A DNA stretch of 64,000 bases from Paraburkholderia domus (GTDB lineage: Bacteria > Pseudomonadota > Gammaproteobacteria > Burkholderiales > Burkholderiaceae). The translations under genes were made by a program, and so were the position numbers. Where the stretch lies: the NCBI RefSeq assembly GCF_905220705.1, contig NZ_CAJNAT010000008.1, positions 186,001 to 250,000 on the forward strand, in the 5' to 3' direction. This document shows, piece after piece, positions 17,001 to 25,764 of the stretch; positions within the stretch are counted from its first letter, which is position 1; the number at the start of each line of letters is the position of its first letter. The notes under the pieces were generated by a model that was not told the DNA's origin, did no database searches, and was given only the letters and a program-made list of their open reading frames with translations.

Positions 17001-17291
17001 TCAGGCCTCGCTGGGCGTGGGCAGCAACGGTTCTACCGCGGCCCAGCGCGTCCAGCGGGGGGTGCTGTCGGGCGCTTCAACGCGCAGCGTGCGGGAGCCA
17101 TCGCCAAACACGAGGGATTCGATATTGAACGCGCTTGCCTCGGGAACGCCCGCTTCGCGCACGTGTCCGAATTGATAGGTGAAGCTGAGATTGCCTTCGC
17201 GCAACAACTCGAGGTAAGCGTCAAAGTCAACCGTTGATGAACGTGTGGCCCAACGATTCAGGAGGGTGGCGGCGATTTCGGCGTCGTACAT
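17001..17291 (-). CDS. Small conserved-looking protein of unknown function
   Basis: A 96-residue soluble protein without signal peptide or membrane segment. It is rich in acidic and aromatic residues (VDFDAYLELLREGNLSFTYQ, VEPLLPTPSEA). I do not recognise the family. The frame has high GC at third codon positions, ends nine bases from phnM in convergent orientation, and the opposite-strand frames look less protein-like, so it is probably real. Nothing links it to phosphonate use beyond location. Confidence 0.6.
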   Translation of the reverse strand: MYDAEIAATLLNRWATRSSTVDFDAYLELLREGNLSFTYQFGHVREAGVPEASAFNIESLVFGDGSRTLRVEAPDSTPRWTRWAAVEPLLPTPSEA

Positions 17292-17387
17292 TCTGGACCT
17301 CTCTGGACATAAGCCGTATCCCGACTATAGCTGAAAAGCAGACATCGTGGTGCACCGCACCATTGCCTGCTCACCACACTCCTGCCT

Positions 17388-18152
17388 ATGACTGCTCGCG
17401 CTTCAAACCATCATTTCCCGCGCATGTCTTGCGTCATCTGCGCCTACAACGAGGCGCCCCGCATCGGCACCGTGCTGGCCGTGGCCTGCGCCCACCCTTT
17501 GCTCGGCGAGATTATCGTGGTGGACGACGGGTCGACCGACGGCACGGCTGAAATAGTCGAAGGCTTCGCGTCCGTACGGCTGATTCGATGTACGAAAAAT
17601 TGTGGCAAAAGCGCCGCCATGGCAGCCGGAATCGCCGCGGCGCGAGGCGAGCTGCTCATGCTGCTCGACGCCGATCTGAAAGGGCTGACCGCCGAGGGTA
17701 TCAGTGCACTTGCCACTCCCGTTTTGCAAGGCAAGGCGCAAGTCAGCCTGAGCCTGCGCCAGAACAGCCTGCTGGCGTTTCGCGCCATCGGCCTCGATTT
17801 CGTCTCCGGCGAACGGGTCGTCACCAAAGCGCTGTTGAGCGAAGTCCTGCTGGAAGTTCACGGTATGCCGCGCTTCGGGGTCGAGGTGTTCATGAACCGT
17901 CGCATTATCGAACGCAACCTGCCCATCGCGGTCACTCACTGGCCCCATGTCACTCAAGCACGCAAAACCGAGAAGCTCGGCTACTGGAAAGGCCTGCGTG
18001 CGGAATGGCGCATGATCGCCGACCTCTTCAAGGCTGTTTATCCGCTCGCGCTGATTTCACAGACCTTTCAGATGCTTCGCTTGCGCATTGACCATGGCCC
18101 ACGGGCGAGCTTTGCGGCACGCATGCGCAGAGTGCCCGATAGTCCGCGGTGA
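17388..18152 (+). CDS. Family 2 glycosyltransferase
   Basis: A 254-residue GT2 enzyme with GT-A fold. MSCVICAYNEAPRIGTVLA starts the nucleotide-sugar-binding domain, VVDDGSTDGTAEI follows near residue 47, GKSAAMAAGIAAARGELLMLLDADLKG contains the DAD metal motif near residue 98. No transmembrane helices are evident, so it is cytoplasmic or peripheral. ATG at 17424 (MSCVI) is an alternative start that trims 12 residues. The convergent neighbour is a lysylphosphatidylglycerol-synthase-type membrane protein, suggesting a glycolipid role; the acceptor is unknown. Confidence 0.85.
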   Translation: MTARASNHHFPRMSCVICAYNEAPRIGTVLAVACAHPLLGEIIVVDDGSTDGTAEIVEGFASVRLIRCTKNCGKSAAMAAGIAAARGELLMLLDADLKGLTAEGISALATPVLQGKAQVSLSLRQNSLLAFRAIGLDFVSGERVVTKALLSEVLLEVHGMPRFGVEVFMNRRIIERNLPIAVTHWPHVTQARKTEKLGYWKGLRAEWRMIADLFKAVYPLALISQTFQMLRLRIDHGPRASFAARMRRVPDSPR

Positions 18153-18208
18153 AGCGCTGATCGAAGCTGGCGAACCGCGCCGCCCTGTTTGCTCGCAGCC
18201 TCAAGATT

Positions 18209-19273
18209 TCAGTCAGCGGGCGACAATGAGTTGCGTCCCCTCGTTGCAAGCGCAACAAAACCCACCGCGCCCAGCATCAAGGGACTGTAAAGCGTCGCAA
18301 AGCGCCACAGCACCAGCGCTGTCGCGATGCTCGCGCGGGGCACCCAGGTCGCGAATGCGGCAGCCAGAGCGATATCGCCGGTGCCGCCGCCCGCGGGCAC
18401 ACCGGTCCACAACGCGGCATGCAGGGCGACCGCCTGCACGGCCAGCACGAAACCTAACGGCAGGCGGTAACCGAGTTCGCGCAAGATAAACCAGAGGGCG
18501 CCATAGCGAAGCAACCACTGTAGCGTCGTCAGCAGGCACAACGCGGCAAGCCGCCACTTGGACCCGGCAACCAGTTCCAGCCACTGCCGGCGAACACTGT
18601 GGAAAAACCTGCTCAACCTCGCGCGGCGCTCGTTGAGCCAATGGACGCGCCGGCCGGCGGCGTCCAATGCCGCCGCCACACGCCGACGGTTCATCCAGCA
18701 AATACCGATCAGGCATGCAGCGCCGGCCAGCACGCCGAACACGAGCGGCGCACTCTCGCGCGGAATCGCTTGCGTCAGCGGCCCGAATGCAAACAGCAGG
18801 GAAACCGGTACGGCGGTCGTGAAGAACGCGAGATCGAGCGCCTGGTCCGCGCCGACGACCGTCGTCGCAAGCGACCAGGACGCCCCAGCGCGCTGCAGCA
18901 GGCCGATGTTGACGCCATAGCCCGCCGCGCCAAGCGGAGAAGCCAGGAAGGCGAAATCGGTAGCCAGCGTGATGGCCAAAGTGCGCAGGAAACTCACGCG
19001 GAATCCGAGCGCGGTCTGCATCAGATGCAGCTTGCCGGCCTTTGCCATGGCGCTGACCGCAGCACTCGCGGCAAGCGCGGCGAACACGTATAGGGAAACA
19101 TCTCGCAGCCCGGCGAATGCCGCGTGCGAATTGAGAACGAAAGGCGCGCCGACGGCGAGGCCGATACCGGCAAGCGCCACCAACACGGCCGCTTTACGCG
19201 TATGTGATCTGATCAACGAGGGCCTCAGCAAGTCCAGCGTGGCCCTGCTTTCTCCGCACGATGCAGCATGCAT
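18209..19273 (-). CDS. Lysylphosphatidylglycerol synthase TM-type membrane protein (YbhN-like)
   Basis: A 354-residue polytopic inner-membrane protein with about seven to eight hydrophobic helices. The sequence has the features of the lysylphosphatidylglycerol synthetase transmembrane (UPF0104) family: FLRTLAITLATDFAFLASPLGAAGYGVNIGLLQRAG and GVPAGGGTGDIALAAAFATW, the paired small-residue loops expected in flippase-like members. The catalytic tRNA-dependent domain of MprF is absent, so it is a stand-alone membrane half. It is convergent with the glycosyltransferase. Substrate unknown. Confidence 0.8.
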   Translation of the reverse strand: MHAASCGESRATLDLLRPSLIRSHTRKAAVLVALAGIGLAVGAPFVLNSHAAFAGLRDVSLYVFAALAASAAVSAMAKAGKLHLMQTALGFRVSFLRTLAITLATDFAFLASPLGAAGYGVNIGLLQRAGASWSLATTVVGADQALDLAFFTTAVPVSLLFAFGPLTQAIPRESAPLVFGVLAGAACLIGICWMNRRRVAAALDAAGRRVHWLNERRARLSRFFHSVRRQWLELVAGSKWRLAALCLLTTLQWLLRYGALWFILRELGYRLPLGFVLAVQAVALHAALWTGVPAGGGTGDIALAAAFATWVPRASIATALVLWRFATLYSPLMLGAVGFVALATRGRNSLSPAD

Positions 19274-19343
19274 GGCGCTACGTCGCGCGTGAAATCGAGG
19301 CCGTCCGAGGCCTTATGGTAATCGGCCGAAGCTGCGTTTTCGT

Positions 19344-19371
19344 GACTAGCAACTAGCGACTAGCAACTAGC
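19344..19371. repeat. 14-bp direct repeat, two copies
   Basis: GACTAGCAACTAGC is repeated head to tail at 19344 and 19358; each copy itself contains two CTAGC elements. It spans the stop codon of the transglycosylase gene, encoding its last residues. Confidence 0.85.
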
Positions 19372-19817
19372 GGGCTGGGGGATGGCAACTGCCCCCATGC
19401 GGCCAGTACCTGCTGAATGCTGCGCGCGTAGGCGTCGCGCTGCTTCGGCGACTCCGAGTGGTACGCGCCGATTGCCCGCCAGGTATTGCCGTATTTGACC
19501 ATCTTCTGCTTCAGCAGCCATGCGGCAACATAGACGTTCACACACGGGTCCGTCAGCGCACGATGCGGTACACCCTCTCGCGCGAGATCGTCGAAATGAA
19601 TCGAATTGATCTGCAGCTGACCGACGTCGATTGAACCGTTCGCATTCTGATGTATCGCGCCCGGGTCCCCCTTCGATTCGTACCAGGCGACGGCACGCAA
19701 TATCCAGGGATTGACGCCTTGGTAAGCCGCGGCCTCATTGAAACAATCGTCGCCCGCGTGTGCCGCACTGGCCATTGACAGCCACGCCAGCGCAATACAG
19801 AAGTTTTTCAAGGACAC
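19353..19817 (-). CDS. Periplasmic lytic transglycosylase (IagB/VirB1-like)
   Basis: A 154-residue secreted peptidoglycan lyase. The signal peptide ends in MASAAHAGDD near residue 22; the SLT domain follows with AVAWYESKGDP containing the catalytic glutamate near residue 47, then NGSIDVGQLQINSIHF and YGNTWRAIGAYHSESPKQR. This arrangement is that of small specialised transglycosylases (IagB, VirB1, PilT) which open the wall for secretion systems or pili. No secretion or pilus machinery is in view. It is the last gene of a three-gene minus-strand set with a small secreted protein and a lipoprotein. Confidence 0.9.
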   Translation of the reverse strand: MSLKNFCIALAWLSMASAAHAGDDCFNEAAAYQGVNPWILRAVAWYESKGDPGAIHQNANGSIDVGQLQINSIHFDDLAREGVPHRALTDPCVNVYVAAWLLKQKMVKYGNTWRAIGAYHSESPKQRDAYARSIQQVLAAWGQLPSPSPLVASR

Positions 19818-19873
19818 GATTCATCCTTCCGCGTGATCGCGATAAAAATAGGGGCTGCAGACCACGGGCCGAA

Positions 19874-20212
19874 TTATTTGACCAAGGCCTGATCGATCTG
19901 CCGCTGCACGGAGTCGAGGTACGCGTGCGAAGCATCGGACACGACGAGCCGGACAGCCGGCATTGGCGGTCCTCTGCGCTCCTGCATCTGGATCGGCACA
20001 TGCGACTTCTTTCGATGCGACGCCGGCTTCACCGGCAAGTCATCGTCGCTGCCGCTCGACGGAGGCAGCATTGCAAGCGTTGGCAACGGCGGATAAACCT
20101 TGTCCGCCGCGGCGGGAAACGCGTTGGCCGACTGCAGGTCCGTTCTGGGCGGGTCCGCGAAAGCCGGCGCCGCGAGAAGCGTTGCCACCGCCAGCAAGGT
20201 GATTCGAAACAT
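19874..20212 (-). CDS. Small secreted protein of unknown function
   Basis: A 112-residue protein with a clear signal peptide (MFRITLLAVATLLAAPAFAD, cleavage after AFA). The mature part is proline-rich with a basic patch (KPASHRKKSHVP) and a C-terminal helix LDSVQRQIDQALVK. I do not recognise a family. The start at 20212 is set by AGGAGG eight bases upstream; an ATG at 20230 would overlap the preceding stop but lacks that spacing. It lies between the lipoprotein gene and the lytic transglycosylase gene and is probably co-transcribed with both. Confidence 0.7.
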   Translation of the reverse strand: MFRITLLAVATLLAAPAFADPPRTDLQSANAFPAAADKVYPPLPTLAMLPPSSGSDDDLPVKPASHRKKSHVPIQMQERRGPPMPAVRLVVSDASHAYLDSVQRQIDQALVK

Positions 20213-20226
20213 CGCGATGGCCTCCT

Positions 20227-20592
20227 TCATTGCACCGTCCGGACTGACACGCTATAGGGCTGACCCAAGCCGGCGGTCCGGTTTTCGAAACTCACCTTCG
20301 ACATGCGCTGCGCGGGCACGCCCTTCCAGACCGCCTGGTTCAGGTACGCGAAGTCCTGGCCCAGCGCCGTGACGAGCACGACCGTGGATTGCGGCTGCGC
20401 GGCAGCTAACGCGCCGGCCTTGGCGAGTACGGCGGAGAGCTGCGGGTCGTGTGCTCCGAGCGCATCCGGCGGAATCTCGAAGCTGATGACCTCGTTCGGT
20501 GCCTTGTCGGGGCGTGCGGCATTCTGCGCAGGCATCTGTGCGCATCCGGTCAACGCGAGAACGGCTACCAAAAACCACACCAGTCGCTTCAC
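20227..20592 (-). CDS. Small outer-membrane-type lipoprotein of unknown function
   Basis: A 121-residue predicted lipoprotein: MKRLVWFLVAVLALTGCAQM gives a type II signal peptide with lipobox LTGC and the acylated cysteine at residue 17; residue +2 is alanine, consistent with outer-membrane sorting. The mature part has ISFEIPPDALGAHDPQL and a C-terminal SVSVRTVQ strand. No family recognised; it loosely recalls lipoproteins of pilus or secretion loci. First gene of the set with the secreted protein and the IagB-like transglycosylase. Confidence 0.7.
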   Translation of the reverse strand: MKRLVWFLVAVLALTGCAQMPAQNAARPDKAPNEVISFEIPPDALGAHDPQLSAVLAKAGALAAAQPQSTVVLVTALGQDFAYLNQAVWKGVPAQRMSKVSFENRTAGLGQPYSVSVRTVQ

Positions 20593-20915
20593 ATCCTTCT
20601 CCAGTCAATCCCGTTGCTGTAACGATGTTTTCGGCAGGCCCACGTCAAAAGTTGATAGGTCGAAAACGCATTTGCGAAAATCAAACAGAGTTACCTCAAG
20701 ATTCGCGCAAACGATTGCGCCGACGCTCGACGAAGCATCGATCGAGGCAAACTTGCCTCGGGTTTTGAGTGGACTATTCGTATGATTATTGCAAGGCTGG
20801 AGACGCCGCGAACCGGGGTTCCGCGGGTCGTGCGCGTGTGAGACAAACTGACGAGCGCAGCGGGGGTGCCACGCACATGGCCGTAAGTGAGCGGGCGGAC
20901 TATCGGCGCATCGGC
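20593..20915. other. Intergenic region, promoter side of lipoprotein operon
   Basis: About 320 bases between the lipoprotein operon and the end of a GntR gene. It is visibly more AT-rich than its neighbours around 20640-20790. It must hold the promoter for the minus-strand lipoprotein operon. I see no convincing gene, repeat or terminator in it. Confidence 0.5.
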
Positions 20916-21749
20916 TTACGTCGATAGCGGCACGCGCTCCGGTTCGTCCGCATCGAACCACGCCGGATTGCGCTCGGCAATCGGACCGAGCGACATCAGA
21001 ATCTCGCGCAGATGGCTGCGCATCGCTTCTTCAGCGGCGCTCGGGTCGTGCGCGCGCAGGCCCGCCAGAATTTTCGCGTGCTGCTTGATCAGCAGATCGA
21101 GCGGCGATACATCCGGCAAGCTCAGATAGCGCACCCGATCCATCTGCGCCTTGATGTCCTGAATCGTTTCCCATGCCGCCGTGCAGTCGATCGCCTGTGC
21201 GATCGCGTAATGAAACGCTTCATCGAGCGCGAGGAAAGCAGCAGTGTCGTTAGACTTCGCTGCGAGCTTCTGGTCGCGAAGATTGTCGGCGAGTGCCTGC
21301 AACTGCTCGTCGGTGATCGACACGGCTGCTTTGCGCACCACCGCCGTCTCGATCGCTTCGCGAATGAAGCGCCCTTCCCGCACCTGGCGCGGCGAAATAC
21401 GCTTCACGAAGGTGCCGCGCTGCGGTAATACCTGAAGCACCCCCGCTTCGACTAGCTTGATAAACGCCTCCCGCACGGGTTGCCGCGACACCTGAAACAT
21501 GTCGGACACTTCCTTCTCCGAGAGCGGCGTGCCGGGCACCATCTGCCCCGCGAAAATTGCCTCGCGCAACGCACGGAAAATCTGCTTGCCGATCGGCTCG
21601 TGCGAGTCGAACGAGACGCTAGCGGTCAGATCCGGCAGTTCGGCACGCGCGCCGGCCTGCGCGCTCGCGCGCCGTCGTGCGCGAGGCGCGACAGGCTTGG
21701 CATCGGATGAGAAAGAAGACGCGTTGGCGTGGAGGTTCTTGGTCGGCAT
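20916..21749 (-). CDS. GntR-family regulator, FadR/FCD subfamily
   Basis: A 277-residue regulator. After a basic, low-complexity leader of about 50 residues (KPVAPRARRRASAQAG) comes the GntR winged helix (IGKQIFRALREAIFAGQMVPGTPLSEKEV, SRQPVREAFIKL) and an FCD effector domain (RFIREAIETAVVRKAA, DEAFHYAIAQAI). The longer open frame was trimmed to ATG 21749, MPTKNLHAN. It is the last gene of a minus-strand set manD-MHS-rspB/idnD-ACS transporter and probably senses a hexonate intermediate and represses the cluster. Confidence 0.86.
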   Translation of the reverse strand: MPTKNLHANASSFSSDAKPVAPRARRRASAQAGARAELPDLTASVSFDSHEPIGKQIFRALREAIFAGQMVPGTPLSEKEVSDMFQVSRQPVREAFIKLVEAGVLQVLPQRGTFVKRISPRQVREGRFIREAIETAVVRKAAVSITDEQLQALADNLRDQKLAAKSNDTAAFLALDEAFHYAIAQAIDCTAAWETIQDIKAQMDRVRYLSLPDVSPLDLLIKQHAKILAGLRAHDPSAAEEAMRSHLREILMSLGPIAERNPAWFDADEPERVPLST

Positions 21750-21826
21750 CGGGCAAAGCAGCGAATAGCAGCGAATGAATGGCGAGGGAGACGGCACGCA
21801 CCATGAATACCTCTTGGATGCGTCGC

Positions 21827-21835
21827 ACCATACTA
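21827..21835. promoter_or_regulatory. Possible FCD-GntR operator before the regulator gene
   Basis: ACCATACTA (complement TAGTATGGT) overlaps the stop codon of the ACS-family transporter gene, 78 bases before the regulator start. It matches the ACCATACAA element in the manD/uxuB divergent promoter at eight of nine positions, suggesting autoregulation. Inference only. Confidence 0.35.
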
Positions 21836-23125
21836 CCATGCACGTTTCATGTTCAACGCGCTCGCGCTCGGCTCGCGAATCCACACCAGCGAACACACCG
21901 CGCCGAGCACGGCAATTACACCCGCCAGCACGAACGCACTGGTGTAATTACCGTGCGTCGCTTCGACGATGAAGCCGGTCACCGCCGGTCCGATCACGCC
22001 GGCCAGATTCGCCAGCAAGTGCACAAAGCCGCCCACGCCGCCGACATGTTCGCGCGGCACGATGTCCTGAATCACGGCCCAATACACGGCGCCCGTCACA
22101 TACAGGAAGAAGATCGACACCGACATCAGTGCGACAGCCCCCTGAGTACTGGCAACGCGCCCCGCCAACGCGACGCACACCGCCGCCGCGCCCAGACAAC
22201 TGCCCAGCACGATTTTGCGCGACAGCAGCGGCTTGCCGGTCAGGCGCAAGATAAAGTCCGAGATGAAGCCACCCGCCGCGAGTCCAATGCTGCCGAGCAG
22301 CCACGGGATCACCGTCGCGAAGCTCATGTCGCGCAGGCTCAGGTGATGCGCTTCGGTCAGATAGGTCGGGAACCACGACAGGAAGAAAAACAGCACATAG
22401 TTGTATGAGAAGAACGCGAAGGCCGTCGCAAGAATGATCGGCTTGCGCAGGAAGTGCCGCAGGCCGAGCCTCTCGCCGTCGGCCGAATGCGCAATCGCAT
22501 GTTCATCGGCCTGACCGGCGCGGATGAGTTCGATCTCGTCAGGCGTGGTGCGGGCATTCTCGTGCGGATGCTCGGTAGTCGTCGCCGCCCACAATACGAG
22601 CCACGCGAGCCCGAGCAGCATGATCGCGACAAAGGCCCAGCGCCAGCCGAACTGCACCGCCATGAAGCCGACCACCGGACCCGCCAGCGCGCCACCGAGC
22701 GGTGTGCCCGAACTGATCACGCCAATCGCGCTTGCGACTTCCTTGCGCGGGAACCAGTTATTGACCATCTTGCTGTTCGACGAACTGAACGGGCCTTCGC
22801 CCATGCCGAACAGCACACGCAGCACGATCAGCGAACCGATGCCGCTTGCCAACGCGGTCGCGCCGCAGAATACCGACCACACGCCCATCGCGGTGCCGAA
22901 CACGCGTTTTGCACCGACCTTGTCCGACAGCACGCCGCCGACAAAATTAAACAGCGCGTAGCCGATAAAAAAGCTGCTGAACACGATGCCCATCTGCGCA
23001 TGCGAGAAGTTCAGGTCTTTCTGGATCAGCGGTGCGGCAATCGACAGCGCCGCTCGATCGAGGTAGTTGATGACGCCGGCCAGAAACAGTAGCGCGACAA
23101 CAAACCAGCGTTGACTCTTGATCAT
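21833..23125 (-). CDS. MFS transporter, anion:cation symporter (hexuronate/galactonate type)
   Basis: A 430-residue twelve-helix MFS protein of the ACS family (ExuT, DgoT, GudP relatives). Residues 1-40 read IKSQRWFVVALLFLAGVINYLDRAALSIAAP, the hallmark R-x8-N-Y-x-D-R N-terminus; VLSDKVGAKRVFG is the MFS loop 2-3 motif; FGMGEGPFSSSNSKMVNNWFPRKE near residue 110 is typical of the family. It would import a sugar acid with a proton. It lies between the 5-dehydrogenase and the FCD regulator on the same strand, so a hexonate or hexuronate is the likely substrate. Confidence 0.88.
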   Translation of the reverse strand: MIKSQRWFVVALLFLAGVINYLDRAALSIAAPLIQKDLNFSHAQMGIVFSSFFIGYALFNFVGGVLSDKVGAKRVFGTAMGVWSVFCGATALASGIGSLIVLRVLFGMGEGPFSSSNSKMVNNWFPRKEVASAIGVISSGTPLGGALAGPVVGFMAVQFGWRWAFVAIMLLGLAWLVLWAATTTEHPHENARTTPDEIELIRAGQADEHAIAHSADGERLGLRHFLRKPIILATAFAFFSYNYVLFFFLSWFPTYLTEAHHLSLRDMSFATVIPWLLGSIGLAAGGFISDFILRLTGKPLLSRKIVLGSCLGAAAVCVALAGRVASTQGAVALMSVSIFFLYVTGAVYWAVIQDIVPREHVGGVGGFVHLLANLAGVIGPAVTGFIVEATHGNYTSAFVLAGVIAVLGAVCSLVWIREPSASALNMKRAW

Positions 23126-23236
23126 CAGGTGTCTCCTTCGGGTCGCCTCTGGGCGGGCGTTTGAATAGCTTAAGTAGCTTGATTGGCTTGGCAAGGCGCA
23201 GCGCCTGGTGCAGCGCACTTATGCCACGGTCGATGC

Positions 23237-24283
23237 TCAGTCGAAGTTCAGATGCACCTTCATCGACTGCGAGCGGTCGAGCGCCACTTCGAACGCACGA
23301 TTCGCTTCGCTCATCGCGAACGCATGCGTCATAAGCGGTCGCAAGTCGACCTTGCCGGAGGCGATCTCCTCGGCGGCGATGGCGTATTCGTCCGTGAAGC
23401 GAAACGAGCCTTGATAGCGAAGTTCTTTCGACATCACCAGGTTCGCCGCCACCGGCGACTGGCCGGCCGGTAGATTGCCGACCTGAATCACCGTGCCACC
23501 GGCACGCGCCGCACGCAGTGCCGTATCGAGGCCGGCGGGACTGCCCGATGCCTCGATGACCACGTCGAACGTGCCGCGTTGTGCGGACCATGGGTCGATC
23601 GTCGAGCTGTCCGTCGCGTTCACGATCTGATCCGCGCCGAGTTGCTGCGCGACCTGCAACGCGCGATCCGAAAGATCCAACGCGACCACGCGATGCGCGC
23701 CGGCGCGGCGCGCCACGCTCAGCAGAATGCAGCCGATCGGCCCGCAACCCACCAGCAGGACACTCGCGCCGACGAGCGAACCCGCCTGCTTCACCGCATG
23801 CAACGCAACGGCAAGCGGCTCGGCCATCGACGCCTGCGCAAAATCAACGCCATCCAGCACAGGTACGCATTGCCGCGCCGCGACGACGATGTACTGACGG
23901 AACATGCCCTGCGTATGCGGGAACGTCGATGCGCTGCCCATAAAACGCATGTTCAGACAATGATTCGGCATCCCGCCGACGCAAAAGCGGCACGTCCCGC
24001 AGGCGAGCCCCGGATTGACGGCCACGCGCTGTCCGGGCATCAGACGACTCTCCGCGCTCACGCCCTCGCCGAGCGAATCGATCTCACCAGCCACCTCATG
24101 TCCGAGTACGAACGGCTCGCGCACCGCGAAATCGCCGCTTTTGCCTTTGAAGTAGTACGACAGATCGGACCCGCAAATGCCGCCGGCGCGCACGCGTACT
24201 CGCACCTGGCCGGGGCCGGGCACAGGCGGCTCGACTTCGTCGATGCGGATCAGTTTGGGTTCGTGAAGCACGGCTGCGAGCAT
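23237..24283 (-). CDS. Zinc-dependent L-gulonate/L-idonate 5-dehydrogenase
   Basis: A 348-residue medium-chain zinc dehydrogenase. GGICGSDLSYYFKGK carries the catalytic zinc cysteine, FVLGHEVAGEI the zinc histidine and glutamate, NPGLACGTCRFCVGGMPNHC the four structural zinc cysteines, and VLLVGCGPIGCILL the NAD fold. The pattern MRFMGSASTFPHTQGMF is closely shared with L-idonate 5-dehydrogenase IdnD and with RspB, which oxidises L-gulonate to D-fructuronate. With UxuB-type oxidoreductase and ManD next door, the RspB role is favoured. The start at 24283 gives the normal N-terminus (MLAAVLHEPK). Confidence 0.85.
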   Translation of the reverse strand: MLAAVLHEPKLIRIDEVEPPVPGPGQVRVRVRAGGICGSDLSYYFKGKSGDFAVREPFVLGHEVAGEIDSLGEGVSAESRLMPGQRVAVNPGLACGTCRFCVGGMPNHCLNMRFMGSASTFPHTQGMFRQYIVVAARQCVPVLDGVDFAQASMAEPLAVALHAVKQAGSLVGASVLLVGCGPIGCILLSVARRAGAHRVVALDLSDRALQVAQQLGADQIVNATDSSTIDPWSAQRGTFDVVIEASGSPAGLDTALRAARAGGTVIQVGNLPAGQSPVAANLVMSKELRYQGSFRFTDEYAIAAEEIASGKVDLRPLMTHAFAMSEANRAFEVALDRSQSMKVHLNFD

Positions 24284-24314
24284 GGAGGACTCCGGTATGG
24301 GAAAGGTCGCGCGC

Positions 24315-25730
24315 TCAGTGCTGCGCAACAGAAGATGAAGATGACGACGCGAGCGCTTGTGCTGCCGTGTGCGCCTCTACCGGCTCACCGCCGCCCCAAT
24401 CATGGAGATCGCCACCGCGGCGCCTGGGCGCCGTCTCCGGCAATGCAAAAAGCGATGCAGCCGACACGATGCCGAGCACCGCGACATAGAGGATCAACGC
24501 GAGCGAATTGCCATGCGTGACCTGAATCAGTTTGACGGCCAGCAGGCCGAGCACGCCGCTGCCGAGCAAGGAGCCGATCTGCCAGATCAGCGCGATACCG
24601 CTGCACCGCACACGCGCCGGGAACAGCTCGGGAAAAAGCGCCGCTTGCGGTGCATAGCAAAGGCTGTGGCCCACGCTAATGGCGAGAATCATCACGCACT
24701 GGATCGCCATGCGATTGCCACTATCGATCGCCATGAAGAACGGCACCACCAGCGCCACGTGCAATAGCGCACCCGCGATAAAGGTCGGTCGCCGCCCAAT
24801 GCGATCGGACAAGGCCCCGGCGAGCGGAATCGTCACAAGCTCGAGCGCGACCGCGACGATCACCGTTTCGAGCAGCATGCTTTGCGCGATGCCGTGTGCT
24901 TTACCGTAAGCGAGCACGATCATCGTGTACATCGCAAAGGCGCAGGCCTCGATCAGTTTGGCCCCGACACCTTTGACGATCGTAGGACCGAACTGCCGCA
25001 CCACTTCTACCACCGGGCGCGAAGCCACGGCCTTGGTGCGCTGGATCGTCGCGAAGATCGGCGACTCTTCAGTGCGCAAGCGGATATACAGCCCCACGGC
25101 AACCAGCAGCGCGCTCGCGAGAAACGGAATGCGCCAGCCCCAGTCGAGCAGTTGCGCCGGCGTCAACGTCGCGCTGAGCAGGGCGAACAGACCTGACGGA
25201 ATCAGGAAACCGGCTGGCGCGCCGAGTTGCACGAGGCTCGCGAAGAAGCCGCGCCGCACAGGCGGTGCGTATTCCGCCGTCAGCAATACGGCGCCCGCCT
25301 GCTCGCCGCCCACGCCAAAGCCTTGCAAGACGCGAATCACGATCAGCGCGATCGGCGCCCAGATTCCAATCGACTGATAGTCCGGTAGCAGGCCGATCGC
25401 GAACGTCCCCAAGCCGACGATCAGGATCGTCACGATCAAGGCCTTCTTGCGGCCGACGCGATCGCCGAAATGACCGAACACGATGCCGCCCAGCGGTCGC
25501 GCCAGAAAACCGACCGCGTAGGTGGCGAAGGCGGCGAGCGTGCCGATCAACGGGTCAGCGGAAGGAAAGAACTTCTGGCCGAACACCAGCACGGCAGCCG
25601 TGCCGTAGACGAAGAAATCGTAGTACTCGGCCGCGGTGCCAATGGTCGAGGCGAAGGCCACGCGGCGCAGCATGGCAGTGCTGGCCGGCGCGGCGGCTTG
25701 CGGACGTGCTGGGTTCACGCGTGTCTCCAT
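24315..25730 (-). CDS. MFS transporter, metabolite:H+ symporter (MHS) family
   Basis: A 471-residue MHS symporter. FASTIGTAAEYYDFFVYGTAA replaces the usual GNxxEWYDF with a close variant near residue 30; HFGDRVGRKKAL is the loop 2-3 motif and LSDRIGRRPTF its repeat. Twelve helices are predicted from the hydrophobic pattern, with a long charged C-terminus ending in serines. It sits between manD and the 5-dehydrogenase in one minus-strand operon and gives the cluster a second importer besides the ACS-type one. The start at 25730 follows family length. Confidence 0.85.
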   Translation of the reverse strand: METRVNPARPQAAAPASTAMLRRVAFASTIGTAAEYYDFFVYGTAAVLVFGQKFFPSADPLIGTLAAFATYAVGFLARPLGGIVFGHFGDRVGRKKALIVTILIVGLGTFAIGLLPDYQSIGIWAPIALIVIRVLQGFGVGGEQAGAVLLTAEYAPPVRRGFFASLVQLGAPAGFLIPSGLFALLSATLTPAQLLDWGWRIPFLASALLVAVGLYIRLRTEESPIFATIQRTKAVASRPVVEVVRQFGPTIVKGVGAKLIEACAFAMYTMIVLAYGKAHGIAQSMLLETVIVAVALELVTIPLAGALSDRIGRRPTFIAGALLHVALVVPFFMAIDSGNRMAIQCVMILAISVGHSLCYAPQAALFPELFPARVRCSGIALIWQIGSLLGSGVLGLLAVKLIQVTHGNSLALILYVAVLGIVSAASLFALPETAPRRRGGDLHDWGGGEPVEAHTAAQALASSSSSSVAQH

Positions 25731-25764
25731 GATTGTGTAGTCAGGTTGGTCGAGCGAAATCAGC

